From Streptomyces sp. 6-11-2 (lineage in GTDB: Bacteria; Actinomycetota; Actinomycetes; Streptomycetales; Streptomycetaceae), in NCBI RefSeq assembly GCF_006540305.1, contig NZ_BJOR01000001.1, positions 7,564,001 through 7,628,000 on the forward strand: DNA of 64,000 nt. The letters are read 5' to 3'. How positions within the stretch are numbered: position 1 is the stretch's first letter; every line of letters begins with the position of its first letter. The notes beneath the pieces are model-generated. The model searched no databases and was not told where the DNA came from. It saw nothing but the letters and a program-made list of their open reading frames with translations. The position numbers were made by a program, and so were the translations under genes. Shown here one piece after another: positions 18,700-26,984 of this stretch.

Positions 18700-19041
18700 G
18701 TCGGGGCGTGCTCGTGCGATCCGTCCAGCCGCGGTATCGGCGCAGGTCACACCGCCACCCAGCTGACGAGTCCGTGCCCGGGCGGCGGTGACACAACGAC
18801 AGCCTGGACGAGGCTCGCTTGCCCATGTCGGCGCCTCAACTCAAATTCCCTCACCACGTGCGGCTTGTGACCCCGGGCCAACTGCATGCGTGCGCTGCGC
18901 AACGTGCGGGGCGTGACCGTTCGCACTCGTCCTGGGTGGAGCAGACCTTCGTAGCGTGGATGCCGGCACGCTGATGCCGCAGGGTGACGCCGAGAAGAGT
19001 CCGCCGGGTATCGGGGAGGGGTGGCATTGTGTTGCCCGTCA
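18700..19041. other. intergenic region
   Basis: About 340 bp between the right end of duplicated block B and the TetR operator. I see nothing convincing in it. Confidence 0.4.
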
Positions 19042-19060
19042 CAATAATGCGTTATTATTG
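19042..19060. promoter_or_regulatory. palindromic operator upstream of tetR/flavoprotein operon
   Basis: CAATAATGCGTTATTATTG has 7-nt perfect inverted arms around five central bases, in an otherwise GC-rich region 45 bp before the TetR ATG. The AT-rich arms can overlap a -10 element. It is a strong candidate autoregulatory operator. Confidence 0.65.
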
Positions 19061-19104
19061 AGCGCGAGACGGGGCGGCGAGAGCTTGAAGCGGCGGGAGT
19101 GAGA

Positions 19105-19683
19105 ATGGACGAGCAGAGGGAGCGCATTCTGCGGGCGGCTGCCGAGGTGCTGGCTGAACGGGGCTTTGACGCAGGCCGGTTGCGTGACGTCGCCACGACG
19201 TCCGGTGTGTCCATCGGTGCGCTGCAGCACTACTTCGAGACCCGTGACGCGCTCTTCCGTGAAGCCTTCGCCTGGTCGATCGACGATCTGGTCGAACGCT
19301 GGCGGGCGGCGGCCGCCGACGCGGCCAGTGCCTGGCGCCGCTTCGAACTGCTGGTCACGGCACTCACCACCGATCCCACCCTCACCCGGCGCTGCGCCAC
19401 TTGGACCGAGTTCTGTGCGAGCGCCTCCCGTCGTGAGGAACTGCGCGAAGGCGTGCACCGGGTCCATGCCGAGTGGCAGGCGCTGGTCCGCGAGATTGTC
19501 CACCAGGGCCTGCAAAGCAAGGAGTTCGATCCGGTCGTCCCGGCCGACCTGGCCATCGGGTCGCTGGTGGCCCTGGTCGACGGCTGCGAAATGGCAGTGG
19601 CGTCCGGATCCGGGCTCACCGCTGAACGTTACGCCGAGCTGATGCTCGGCACCGCGCGCGTGCTGCTCGGCGTATGCGCCTAG
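19105..19683 (+). CDS. TetR-family transcriptional regulator
   Basis: A 192-residue regulator. The N-terminal DNA-binding part reads RERILRAAAEVLAERGFDAG, LRDVATTSGVSIGALQHYFE, TRDALFREAFAWSI; the rest is a helical ligand domain with GSLVALVDGCEMAVASGSGL near the end. ATG 19105 is chosen over GTG 19099 because GGGAG lies 6 nt upstream. The stop is 20 bp before the flavoprotein ATG, so they are probably one operon under the upstream palindrome. The inducer is unknown but may be the flavoenzyme's electrophilic substrate. Confidence 0.92.
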   Translation: MDEQRERILRAAAEVLAERGFDAGRLRDVATTSGVSIGALQHYFETRDALFREAFAWSIDDLVERWRAAAADAASAWRRFELLVTALTTDPTLTRRCATWTEFCASASRREELREGVHRVHAEWQALVREIVHQGLQSKEFDPVVPADLAIGSLVALVDGCEMAVASGSGLTAERYAELMLGTARVLLGVCA

Positions 19684-19702
19684 GCTTCGGAGAGGACATT
19701 CC

Positions 19703-21667
19703 ATGGGAGTGAGGTTCCCGCACCTGTTCAGCCCGCTGCGGATAGGGCAGGTGACAGTGCGCAACCGGATCCTGTCCTCGGGCCACGACACGGTGCTGGT
19801 CAGGGACGGCGAGGTCACCGAGGAACTGATCGCCTACCACGAAGCCCGCGCGAAAGGCGGCGTCGGCCTGATCGTGCTCCAGGTCTCGGGCGTGCACGAG
19901 TCCGCCCGCTACACCACTCACGTGCTCATGGCCACTGACGACGAGTGTGTCCCCGGCTATGCCAGGCTCGCGCAGGCGGTGCACCGGAACGGAGCGAAAG
20001 TCTTCGGCCAGCTCTTCCATCCCGGCCGGGAGATCCTGGAGTCCAAGGACGGCAGCGCACCGGTCGCCTGGGCGCCCTCCGCAACACCGAGCGAGCGCTT
20101 CCATGTCATGCCGCGCGCCATGACCGAGGCCGAGATCCGCGAAGTCCTCGACGGCTACGGCCACGCAGCCCGCCGACTGCGTCAGGCCGGGCTCGACGGC
20201 GTAGAGATCGTCGCCAGCCACGGCTACCTGCCGGCGCAGTTCCTCAACCCCGAGGTGAACACCCGCAACGACGGCTGGGGCGGCGACCGGCAGGGGCGGA
20301 TCCGCTTCCTGCGCGCGGCGCTGCGCCGCGCGCGGGAGGAGGCAGGAGACGGCTTCGTGGTCGGCCTGCGCATCTCCGGCGACGAACTGAGCCACGACGG
20401 CCTCAGCAGCGAGCTGGTGCTTCAGTCCGTGACCGAACTCGACGCCGAGGGACTCGTCGACTACATCTCGGTTTGTGCGGGTAGCTCGTCCAGCCTGTCC
20501 GGGGCCCAGCACATCGCCCCGCCCATGTTCCAGCCCGCCGGCTACACCGCGCCGCTCGCCGCCAAGGTGCGCGCCGTCGTCGGTGTCCCCGTGATGGTGG
20601 CCGGGCGGATCAACCAGCCGCAGGAAGCAGAGCAGATCGTCGCAGGCGGTCAGGCGGACATGTGCGCGATGACCAGGGCCCTGATCTGCGACCCGGACCT
20701 GCCGGCCAAGGCTGCGGACGACCGCGCCGAGGAGATCCGCGCCTGTATCGGCTGCAACCAGGCCTGCATCGGCCACTTCCAGCTCGGCTACCCGATCTCC
20801 TGCATCCAGCGCCCGGAGACCGGCCGCGAGCGCCGCTTCGGAGTACTGCCGACGATCACACGGCGCAAGAAGGTGCTGGTGGTCGGCGGTGGACCCGCCG
20901 GCCTGAAGGCCGCGGCCGTGGCCGCGGCACGCGGCCACGAGGTGGAACTGCACGAGGCAGGACGACGCGTCGGCGGTCAGGTGCTCCTTGCTCAACTGCT
21001 GCCCGGCCGTGCCGAGTTCGGCGGCGCGGTCACCAATCTCCAGGGCGAGGCGCGACGAGCGGGAGCCCGCATCCTCGTGGGCTCACGAATGGACGGCCCA
21101 GCCCTTGCCGCCGCGGCGCCGGACGCCGTGGTGCTCGCGACCGGCGCACGGCCTCGCCACCCACGGCTGGAGCTGATCGACGATCCCGTGGTGCTCGATG
21201 CATGGTCGGTGATCCGTGGCGGCGAGGTACCGCGCGGACGGATCGTGGTGGCGGACTGGCGCGGCGACTGGATCGGCCTGGGCGTCGCTCTTCAACTCGC
21301 AAGCCAGCGGCGGAAGGTGACGCTGTGTGTCACGGGCTTCGCGGCCGGCGAGCACCTGCAGCAGTACGTACGAGCCGCCATGTTGGCCCAGGCGGCACGG
21401 GCACGGATAGAGATCCTGCCCAACGTGCGGCTCTACGGCGCCGACAGCGACACCGTGTACCTTCAGCACACCCTCACCGAGGAGCCGGTGCTGCTCGAAG
21501 GGGTCGCAGGCACCGTCCTCGCACAGGGTCACGACCCGGTCAACGAGTTCGACCCCGTCGGCCTCGGCGTCCCGGCCGACCGTGTCTTTGCCGCCGGGGA
21601 CTGTGTCACCCCCCGCACCGTGGAGGAAGCGGTCCTGGAGGGACTGACCGTGGCGACGCAGCTTTGA
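19703..21667 (+). CDS. Old Yellow Enzyme / 2,4-dienoyl-CoA-reductase-type flavoprotein
   Basis: A 654-residue multidomain oxidoreductase. Residues about 1-340 form the OYE TIM barrel (FPHLFSPLRIGQVTVRNRIL, VEIVASHGYLPAQFLNPEVN, TRNDGWGGDRQGRIRFL). A 4Fe-4S binding cluster follows near residue 350 (CIGCNQACIGH, then SCIQRP). From about residue 388 there is an FAD/NAD(P)-binding Rossmann part (KKVLVVGGGPAGLKAA) ending in FAAGDCVTPRTVEEAVLEGL. The architecture matches FadH-like dienoyl reductases and trimethylamine/dimethylamine dehydrogenase relatives. Exact substrate unknown. GGAGAGGA precedes the ATG. Confidence 0.92.
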   Translation: MGVRFPHLFSPLRIGQVTVRNRILSSGHDTVLVRDGEVTEELIAYHEARAKGGVGLIVLQVSGVHESARYTTHVLMATDDECVPGYARLAQAVHRNGAKVFGQLFHPGREILESKDGSAPVAWAPSATPSERFHVMPRAMTEAEIREVLDGYGHAARRLRQAGLDGVEIVASHGYLPAQFLNPEVNTRNDGWGGDRQGRIRFLRAALRRAREEAGDGFVVGLRISGDELSHDGLSSELVLQSVTELDAEGLVDYISVCAGSSSSLSGAQHIAPPMFQPAGYTAPLAAKVRAVVGVPVMVAGRINQPQEAEQIVAGGQADMCAMTRALICDPDLPAKAADDRAEEIRACIGCNQACIGHFQLGYPISCIQRPETGRERRFGVLPTITRRKKVLVVGGGPAGLKAAAVAAARGHEVELHEAGRRVGGQVLLAQLLPGRAEFGGAVTNLQGEARRAGARILVGSRMDGPALAAAAPDAVVLATGARPRHPRLELIDDPVVLDAWSVIRGGEVPRGRIVVADWRGDWIGLGVALQLASQRRKVTLCVTGFAAGEHLQQYVRAAMLAQAARARIEILPNVRLYGADSDTVYLQHTLTEEPVLLEGVAGTVLAQGHDPVNEFDPVGLGVPADRVFAAGDCVTPRTVEEAVLEGLTVATQL

Positions 21668-21979
21668 CGTCCTCGTCTCCGTGAACGGGGCGATTCCCGG
21701 CCACCGCGCCGTTTGAAGGCTGCGGTATCGGGGATCCAGCTTCGCCGTGCCGGGCCGACTCCCGGGCTGTGCACCGCGTTCACTTGCTTGGTCGGAAACG
21801 GACGCTGCTCTGCGTCATGTCGTCCTCGGTGATCCGGGTCGGGTGCCCGCGCGCTGCCCCGGGGCGGTTGCTCGTTCGCTCGGTGTCACCCATGCGGGTG
21901 ACATGCCGTGGCGTCGCTTCGGTGTCCTCCGTCCGGCCAGGACACTGGCCGGACCAGTCGGATGTAGCGAAGGATTGTG
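21668..21979. other. intergenic region
   Basis: About 310 bp between the flavoprotein and the cyclophilin gene. No gene is recognised; it should contain the cyclophilin promoter. Confidence 0.45.
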
Positions 21980-22510
21980 ATGGCGGCGGAAGATCTGTAC
22001 GCGACGCTGAAGACCAACAGGGGCGACATCGTGGTCCGGCTGCTGCCGAATCACGCGCCCAAGACCGTCCGGAACTTTGTGGAGCTCGCCACGGGCGTCC
22101 GGCAGTGGGTCGATCCCAACACGGGTCAGCCGAGCACGGAACCGCTGTACGACGGCACGGTCTTCCACCGGGTCATCGAGGGTTTCATGATCCAGGGCGG
22201 TGACCCCCTGGGCAACGGCACCGGCGGCCCCGGTTACAAGTTCGCGGACGAGTTCCACCCGGACCTGGCGTTCACCAAGCCCTACCTGCTGGCCATGGCC
22301 AACAGCGGACCGGGCACCAACGGCTCCCAGTTCTTCATCACTGTCGGGCCGACCACCTGGCTTACCGGCAAGCACACCATCTTCGGCGAGGTCGCCGACG
22401 AGGCCAGCCAACGTGTCGTCGACACCATCGCCACGACGGAGACCAACCCCCGCAACGACCGTCCGGTCCAGGACGTGGTGATCGAGAAGGTCGTCATCGA
22501 GACCCGCTGA
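21980..22510 (+). CDS. cyclophilin-type peptidyl-prolyl cis-trans isomerase
   Basis: A 176-residue cytoplasmic cyclophilin. Family motifs run in order: GDIVVRLLPNHAPKTVRNFVELA, FHRVIEGFMIQGGDP, the catalytic/binding segment LAMANSGPGTNGSQFFITVG, and TWLTGKHTIFGEV. The catalytic Arg (FHRV) and the Gln/Phe pair (GSQFF) are present. The ATG at 21980 is used because GAAGGA lies 5 nt upstream; a GTG one codon earlier is possible. Length and motifs are typical of the short Streptomyces cyclophilins without signal peptide. Confidence 0.95.
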   Translation: MAAEDLYATLKTNRGDIVVRLLPNHAPKTVRNFVELATGVRQWVDPNTGQPSTEPLYDGTVFHRVIEGFMIQGGDPLGNGTGGPGYKFADEFHPDLAFTKPYLLAMANSGPGTNGSQFFITVGPTTWLTGKHTIFGEVADEASQRVVDTIATTETNPRNDRPVQDVVIEKVVIETR

Positions 22511-22929
22511 CCGACGAAGAGCCGCGGTCGACGCTGCCCCGCCGCGTAGACCACGTCCGTGGCCTGGAGATCGTCCCGACGTGGTGCCCAGCCACCAGCC
22601 CGCCAAGGCCCCGGCCGGCGGATGCGCCTCGGCGGGCTGAAAGGCAGGCATGGCGGGCGCCGTCGGACTCACCCCGGAACGCTGTCGCTGACCTCGTCGC
22701 CGGCCACGGGCGCCGCGCCCGTCCGTTGGCCGCCGGCGGGCCTGGCGCCGCGCAGGCCGAATGCCGAGACCGCCGCCCAAGCAGCCGGCGCGGTCAGCGC
22801 CGTGCCATCCGTGTACGGAGTCGCACCTCGCACATTGGGTGCAACAGGAGAAACAGAGAGTGAGTGGGGGAGGGGACGGACAAGGTGTGGCCCGCCGCTC
22901 CCCTCAGCCGCCCGATCCGGCTCCGCCGG
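22511..22929. other. intergenic region between convergent genes
   Basis: About 420 bp separating the cyclophilin gene and the leftward HdeD-like gene. No convincing gene or clean terminator hairpin was found. Confidence 0.45.
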
Positions 22930-23610
22930 TCAGTGCTGCGGGTGCGGACGGGCGTGGAACAGGGGCCGCCGCTGGGTGGGGGCCGTGCCCGCAGCGAGAT
23001 GGCCGATCTCGACGCGCGTCCTGATGGCGCGGATCACCTCGGTCAGGCCCAGGACTATGGCCATGACGCCCACGACCAGGGTCAGTGTCGCGATCGAGGC
23101 GAACGGCATGATGATCATCACGACACCTGCCAGAGCCCCGATGATGCCGAAGGCCACGTGCCAGCCGCGCGCCGGCATCTCGTGAGCGGAGGCCGCCGCA
23201 GCCGTCTCAGTGGTGCCGCGCAGCAGCCAGCTGAAGCCGATCCACAGGGCGAGCAGCAGGATCGACTCCAGGGTGCCCCGGAAGCAGATCAGCCCCAGCA
23301 GGATGGAGGCCGCACCGGTGATGAAATGCAGTACGCGAAGATGCCGGGGCACGTGCGTGCCGAAGGCGCCGGCCAGCGAGAATACACCGGTGACCAGCAG
23401 GTAGATGCCGAAGAGCAGGCCGACGACCCGCAGTGTCGCGCCTGGCCAGACCAAGGCGATGACGCCCAGGGCGATGCTGGCGAGGCCCATGGTGAGCAGG
23501 ATCTGCCAGCCCTTGTTCGCCAGGGCAGCCATGCCTTCGGCCAGGGGACTCTCTTGTGGCTCGGTGCCGCGCGGGGCAACGGGGCCTGGGGAATCGGAAG
23601 GAGATGTCAT
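22930..23610 (-). CDS. HdeD-like (DUF308) membrane protein
   Basis: A 226-residue polytopic membrane protein with six hydrophobic helices between about residues 32 and 205. Three two-helix DUF308 repeats are visible (for example ILLTMGLASIALGVIALVWP, VGLLFGIYLLVTGVFSLAGA, LILLGLICFRG-like). Conserved features are WPGATL after the first pair and the final VVGVMAIVLGLTEVIRAI. AGGAGGTAGG precedes the ATG by a good distance. HdeD relatives are linked to acid or envelope stress. Its role here is inferred only from the family. Confidence 0.88.
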   Translation of the reverse strand: MTSPSDSPGPVAPRGTEPQESPLAEGMAALANKGWQILLTMGLASIALGVIALVWPGATLRVVGLLFGIYLLVTGVFSLAGAFGTHVPRHLRVLHFITGAASILLGLICFRGTLESILLLALWIGFSWLLRGTTETAAAASAHEMPARGWHVAFGIIGALAGVVMIIMPFASIATLTLVVGVMAIVLGLTEVIRAIRTRVEIGHLAAGTAPTQRRPLFHARPHPQH

Positions 23611-24379
23611 GACACCTACCTCCTCCTGGGAGCAGCGTGGTGACGTCCGTACACGTCCATCGTCACCCGGTCGGCCTCATGCTGCTCGGTGGGGACGGCG
23701 GGGGTTCGTGGCGCAGGAGTGCGCCCGCGTCCGGGCCTCCTCAGTGCTCTTGAGCTACCGACTTCGAACGCAGGCGTGTGTCCAGTCGATGAGCCCTCCC
23801 AGTACCTCGACTGGTTGACATCTGGACCTGGTCGATGGGGACGTGGAGCCGGGCTTGACGGATCCACGTCCTTACTGCTTGTGCCGCCGGAACTGCTTGT
23901 GCCGCCGGACCCGGCTCGTGCCGCCGCGGCGTGCTGACCTGCCGTGGTCGGGGTCATGGTCGGGGCCGCTCAACCCAACCGCAGGTTCGAGGAGACTCTC
24001 AGCCCCGTCTCTCGAAGCCGTGCTCAGGCTCATTCGCATTCACCCGGCCGCTGCGCTGGGCGGGCGCGGTCGGGGGCCGGCGTTTTAGCGTCGTATTGCC
24101 TTGCGCTGTGACAGGACCGCAAGGCTCGGGCGGCCCTTGCACGCAGCGCCCTGGGCAAGGGCCGCCGTCCCACCTGCCACGTGGTGGGCGGCGGGGAGCA
24201 GACTCCTGCCTGGTCGGCCCCAACCGGCTCGCGCGATCGGATGCGCACTCCCGGTACCGACCGCGTGGCCGCGTTCTCCACCGTCGTCGCCCGCCAGCGG
24301 CAGCGGCGAGCCGGCCGGGATCACCGGCAGCGAGGGTCTGACGATCGACGCCGAACGGCACGCACCGGATCTGGTTCGA
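23611..24379. other. gene-poor region downstream of the fucose-type operon
   Basis: About 770 bp with no convincing gene. It contains three imperfect 18-bp repeats built on TGCCGCCGGA (about 23877-23930), and a strong hairpin near 24129-24166. Confidence 0.45.
24129..24166. terminator. 12-bp inverted repeat, possible terminator of the sugar operon
   Basis: GGCGGCCCTTGC (24129-24140) is perfectly complementary to 24155-24166 around a 14-nt loop. There is no T tract. It lies about 210 bp beyond the last operon gene, so its role is uncertain. Confidence 0.4.
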
Positions 24380-25234
24380 CTACGAGCTCGACTGAGCCAG
24401 CCCGTAGACGCGCGTGGCCGTCCCCTCGAACACCGCGGTGCGTTCGTGCTCGGTGAGCGTGGAGGTCAGGTCCCGGGCCGTGGTCAGGACTTCCTCGTAG
24501 GGGGCCGCGAGGGTGCACACCGGCCAGTCCGAGCCGTACATCAGGCGGTCCGGGCCGAAGGCCTCCAGCACCACGTCCGCGTAGGGGCGCAGGTCGGCCG
24601 GCATCCAGGAGGTGAGGTCGGCCTCCGTGACCATGCCCGACAGCTTGCAGACGGTGTTGGGTCGCCCGGCGAGCGCACGTACGGCGCTCGCCCAGGGCTC
24701 CAGTTCTCCGGAGACGATGGGTGGCTTGCCCAGGTGGTCGAGGACGAAGGTGAGTCCCGGGACGATCGCGGCCGCCTCCACGCAGGCCGGCAGCTGGTGG
24801 GGCAGGACGACCAGGTCGTAGGCGAGGCCCGCGTCGGCCAGGGCGGCCAGGCCCCGCCGTACGTCGGCCCGCAGCAGCCATTCCGGGTCGGGCTCGCCCT
24901 GCACCTGGTGGCGGATGCCCTTCAGGAAGCGGCCGCCGGGGAGTGCGCGCAGGCGGGCGAGTTCGTCGGCGACGTCGGGGCGGGTGAGGTCGGTCCAGCC
25001 GACGACACCGGCGATCAGATCGTGCCCGGCGGCCAGAGCCAGCAGTTCGGGGGTCTCCTCCAGCACGGTGACCGTCTGGACGAGCACCGTGCGGGCCACT
25101 CCGGCCGCCGCGGCACTGGGTTCCAGGTCGTCCACGGTGAAGTTTCTTCTGATCGGCCGGAGTCGGGGGCCCGTGATCCAGTCCTGGTCGCGGATCGACA
25201 GGTCCCAGACGTGATGGTGGGCGTCCACGGTCAC
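24380..25234 (-). CDS. amidohydrolase, L-fuconolactonase-like
   Basis: A 284-residue metal-dependent TIM-barrel hydrolase of the amidohydrolase_2 group. It shows the N-terminal metal motif VDAHHHVWD, the middle FVLDHLGKPP His, and the C-terminal YGSDWPVC Asp, plus the substrate-loop sequence KGIRHQVQGEPD seen in L-fuconolactonase and related sugar lactonases. The GTG start overlaps the mutarotase stop (GTGA). In this operon it would open L-fucono-1,5-lactone or a related aldonolactone to the acid used by the dehydratase. It is the last gene of the operon. Confidence 0.88.
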   Translation of the reverse strand: MTVDAHHHVWDLSIRDQDWITGPRLRPIRRNFTVDDLEPSAAAAGVARTVLVQTVTVLEETPELLALAAGHDLIAGVVGWTDLTRPDVADELARLRALPGGRFLKGIRHQVQGEPDPEWLLRADVRRGLAALADAGLAYDLVVLPHQLPACVEAAAIVPGLTFVLDHLGKPPIVSGELEPWASAVRALAGRPNTVCKLSGMVTEADLTSWMPADLRPYADVVLEAFGPDRLMYGSDWPVCTLAAPYEEVLTTARDLTSTLTEHERTAVFEGTATRVYGLAQSSS

Positions 25235-25545
25235 GGCAGCTCCCACACGACGGGCAGCCCCGTGTCGGCGCCCCCGCGGGAGTAGTCGTGCACGACGTCG
25301 AGCAGCTCGGCCATACGGGCCTGCCAGGCGACGTTGACCGGCAGCCGCTCCAGTTGGGCGAGGAGGCGGGGGTAGTCCTCGCACTCCAACAGGTGGAAGA
25401 GGTCGGTGCCGCTGCGCCAGATCGTCCAGGAGGTGGCCCCGGCGGCGCGGATGGCGGCGGTCAGCTCGGCCGGGACCTCCCGGTGCGCGGCCTCGTAGTC
25501 GGCGATCCGGTCGGGCCGGACCTTGGTGTGCAGGGCGACTCTCAT
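25231..25545 (-). CDS. L-rhamnose mutarotase family protein
   Basis: A 104-residue protein of the dimeric ferredoxin-like RhaM family, which interconverts sugar anomers. It shows MRVALHTKVRPDRIADYEAA, the family's HREVPAELTAAIRAAGATSW, and LFHLLECEDYPRLLAQL. The start has a strong GGAGGAG ribosome site. The ATG overlaps the end of the broken aldo/keto reductase (ATGA), and its stop overlaps the lactonase start. Given its neighbours it may act on L-fucose rather than L-rhamnose; specificity cannot be read from sequence. Confidence 0.88.
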   Translation of the reverse strand: MRVALHTKVRPDRIADYEAAHREVPAELTAAIRAAGATSWTIWRSGTDLFHLLECEDYPRLLAQLERLPVNVAWQARMAELLDVVHDYSRGGADTGLPVVWELP

Positions 25546-26232
25546 GACGACTCCTCCGTGGGCAGCAGACCCGTCTCGCGCAGTTCCCGCCAGAAGGCGG
25601 CGGGAACGTGGATTGCGAACTGCTCTGCACAGTCGCGGATTTCGGCGGCCGCGCCGACACCGTACGTCGACGTCGGGTCCGCCGGGAGATCGGAGTTGAC
25701 GCCGCCGCCGATGACGACCGACGTGCCGCGCTCGATGGCGGCCGGGAAACAGGTCGGCGAGGGCGCTCTGGTCGAGGAGGGTGTAGCGGTCGGCGCACAG
25801 CACCACGTCGACGTCGGTGTCGTGGACGAAGCGGGTGAGCATCGCGGACTGGTTCGTGCCGGCGCCTATCGCCTCGACCACGCCTTCGGAACGGAACTCC
25901 GCCAGCACCGGACAGCCCTCGAGGAAGGCCTGCCCGGCGTGGTCGTCGGGGTCGTGGAGGCAGACGTCGAGGTGGTCCAGGCCGAGGCGGTCCATGCTCG
26001 CCTCCAGGCCGCGGCGGATGCCGTCGGCGCTGAAGTCCCGGACACGGCCCTGCGTGCCGGGTACCGCGAAGCGGTTGGCCAGGTCGTCGCCCGTACGGTC
26101 GGCGGGCTGCAGGCGGCGGCCCACCGGCTCGTGCGCCTCCTCGTCACCAACGTGCCGGTTGAGGTCGACGATCCCGGTGGCGCCGAAGCTCGGCCGGCTG
26201 CCCTCGACGCCGCTGCGGCCAAGGGTGGTCAC
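25542..26232 (-). pseudogene. broken aldo/keto reductase (L-fucose dehydrogenase-like)
   Basis: The GTG at 26232 overlaps the SDR stop, and the protein starts [20 protein letters not shown] as in intact family members. The segment that should carry the catalytic Tyr region is deleted (GDEEAHEPVGRRLQPADRTG replaces about 50 residues). Reading then continues correctly through LEASMDRLGLDHLDVCLHDP and DVDVVLCADRYTLLDQSALA. A frameshift near 25750 follows; the true frame resumes as AAIERGTSVVIGGGVNSDLP, with a second deletion before PAAFWRELRETGLLPTEESS. The family oxidises L-fucose or D-threo-aldoses at C1. It cannot be functional as read. Confidence 0.8.
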
Positions 26233-26984
26233 CGGCCCGCCGGGCGTAGCCGCAGGCCCTGCATGCCGCCGTCGACGGCGAGTGCGGTACCGGTCGTGGC
26301 GCCGGACAGGGGACCGGCCAAATAGGCGATGGCGCCGGCGACTTCGGCGGCGGTGACGAGCCGACCGGTGGGCTGCCGGGCCTGAAGTGCGGCGCGTTCG
26401 GCGGCCGGGTCGGGGGCGGCGTCCAGCAGGCGGCCGACCCACGGTGTGTCCACCGTGCCGGGATTGACGCAGTTGACGCGGATGCCCTCGCGGACGTGGT
26501 CGGCGGCCATGGCGAGGGTGAGGGAGTACACGGCGCCCTTGGTGGCGCTGTACAGGGCGCGCTGGGGCAGGCCGGCGGTGGCCGCGATCGAACAGGTGTT
26601 GACGATCGCCGCGTGCGAGGAGGCGCGCAGGTGCGGCAGGGCGGCGCGGGCGGTGCGGACCATGCCGAGGACGTTGACGTCGAAGACGCGGCGCCACTCC
26701 TCGTCGTCGTTGTCCTCGACGCTGCCCTGGGCGCCGATGCCGGCGTTGTTCACCAGGACGTCGAGTCCCCCGAGGGCTTCGGCGGCCTGCGCGACGGCCC
26801 TGCGCACCGAGGTGTCGTCGGTGACGTCGGCCCGGAAGGCGAGCAGCGGCTTCACCACGGACGACGGGTCCAGGTCCAGGACGGCGACCTGCCCGCCCCG
26901 CTCGGCGAGGAGTTCGGCACTCGCCCTGCCGATACCGGAGGCGCCTCCCGTCACCAGCGCCGTGAGTCCCTGGAAGTCGCTCAT
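26229..26984 (-). CDS. short-chain dehydrogenase/reductase (candidate 2-keto-3-deoxy-fuconate dehydrogenase)
   Basis: A 251-residue classical SDR: cofactor motif TGGASGIG (residues about 12-19), NNAG ([10 protein letters not shown]), catalytic Ser in NTCSIAAT, and YSATK active site, ending [16 protein letters not shown]. An Asp at the end of the second strand (VLDLD) favours NAD. The ATG overlaps the stop of the dehydratase gene (ATGA). Next to an L-fuconate dehydratase the most likely substrate is 2-keto-3-deoxy-L-fuconate. L-fucose itself is an alternative, because some SDRs do that first step. Confidence 0.88.
   Translation of the reverse strand: MSDFQGLTALVTGGASGIGRASAELLAERGGQVAVLDLDPSSVVKPLLAFRADVTDDTSVRRAVAQAAEALGGLDVLVNNAGIGAQGSVEDNDDEEWRRVFDVNVLGMVRTARAALPHLRASSHAAIVNTCSIAATAGLPQRALYSATKGAVYSLTLAMAADHVREGIRVNCVNPGTVDTPWVGRLLDAAPDPAAERAALQARQPTGRLVTAAEVAGAIAYLAGPLSGATTGTALAVDGGMQGLRLRPAGR

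Larger units (their letters stand above)
13930..18700. repeat. segmental duplication of the ML-like / secreted protein cassette
   Basis: The block at about 14150-15660 is repeated in direct orientation at about 17100-18700, roughly 2.9 kb away. Matching landmarks are the ML-like start, the TCACCCG-containing spacer, the terminator, the secreted protein gene, its promoter and the upstream block with GATGACGCCCCCTCACC. Copy B has an extra insertion of about 80 bp near its right end. Confidence 0.8.

Noticed and set aside
23877..23930. Three TGCCGCCGGA-based repeats considered as an iteron array
   Set aside because: Only three imperfect copies, GC-rich and without an AT-rich region or rep gene; likely chance or debris.
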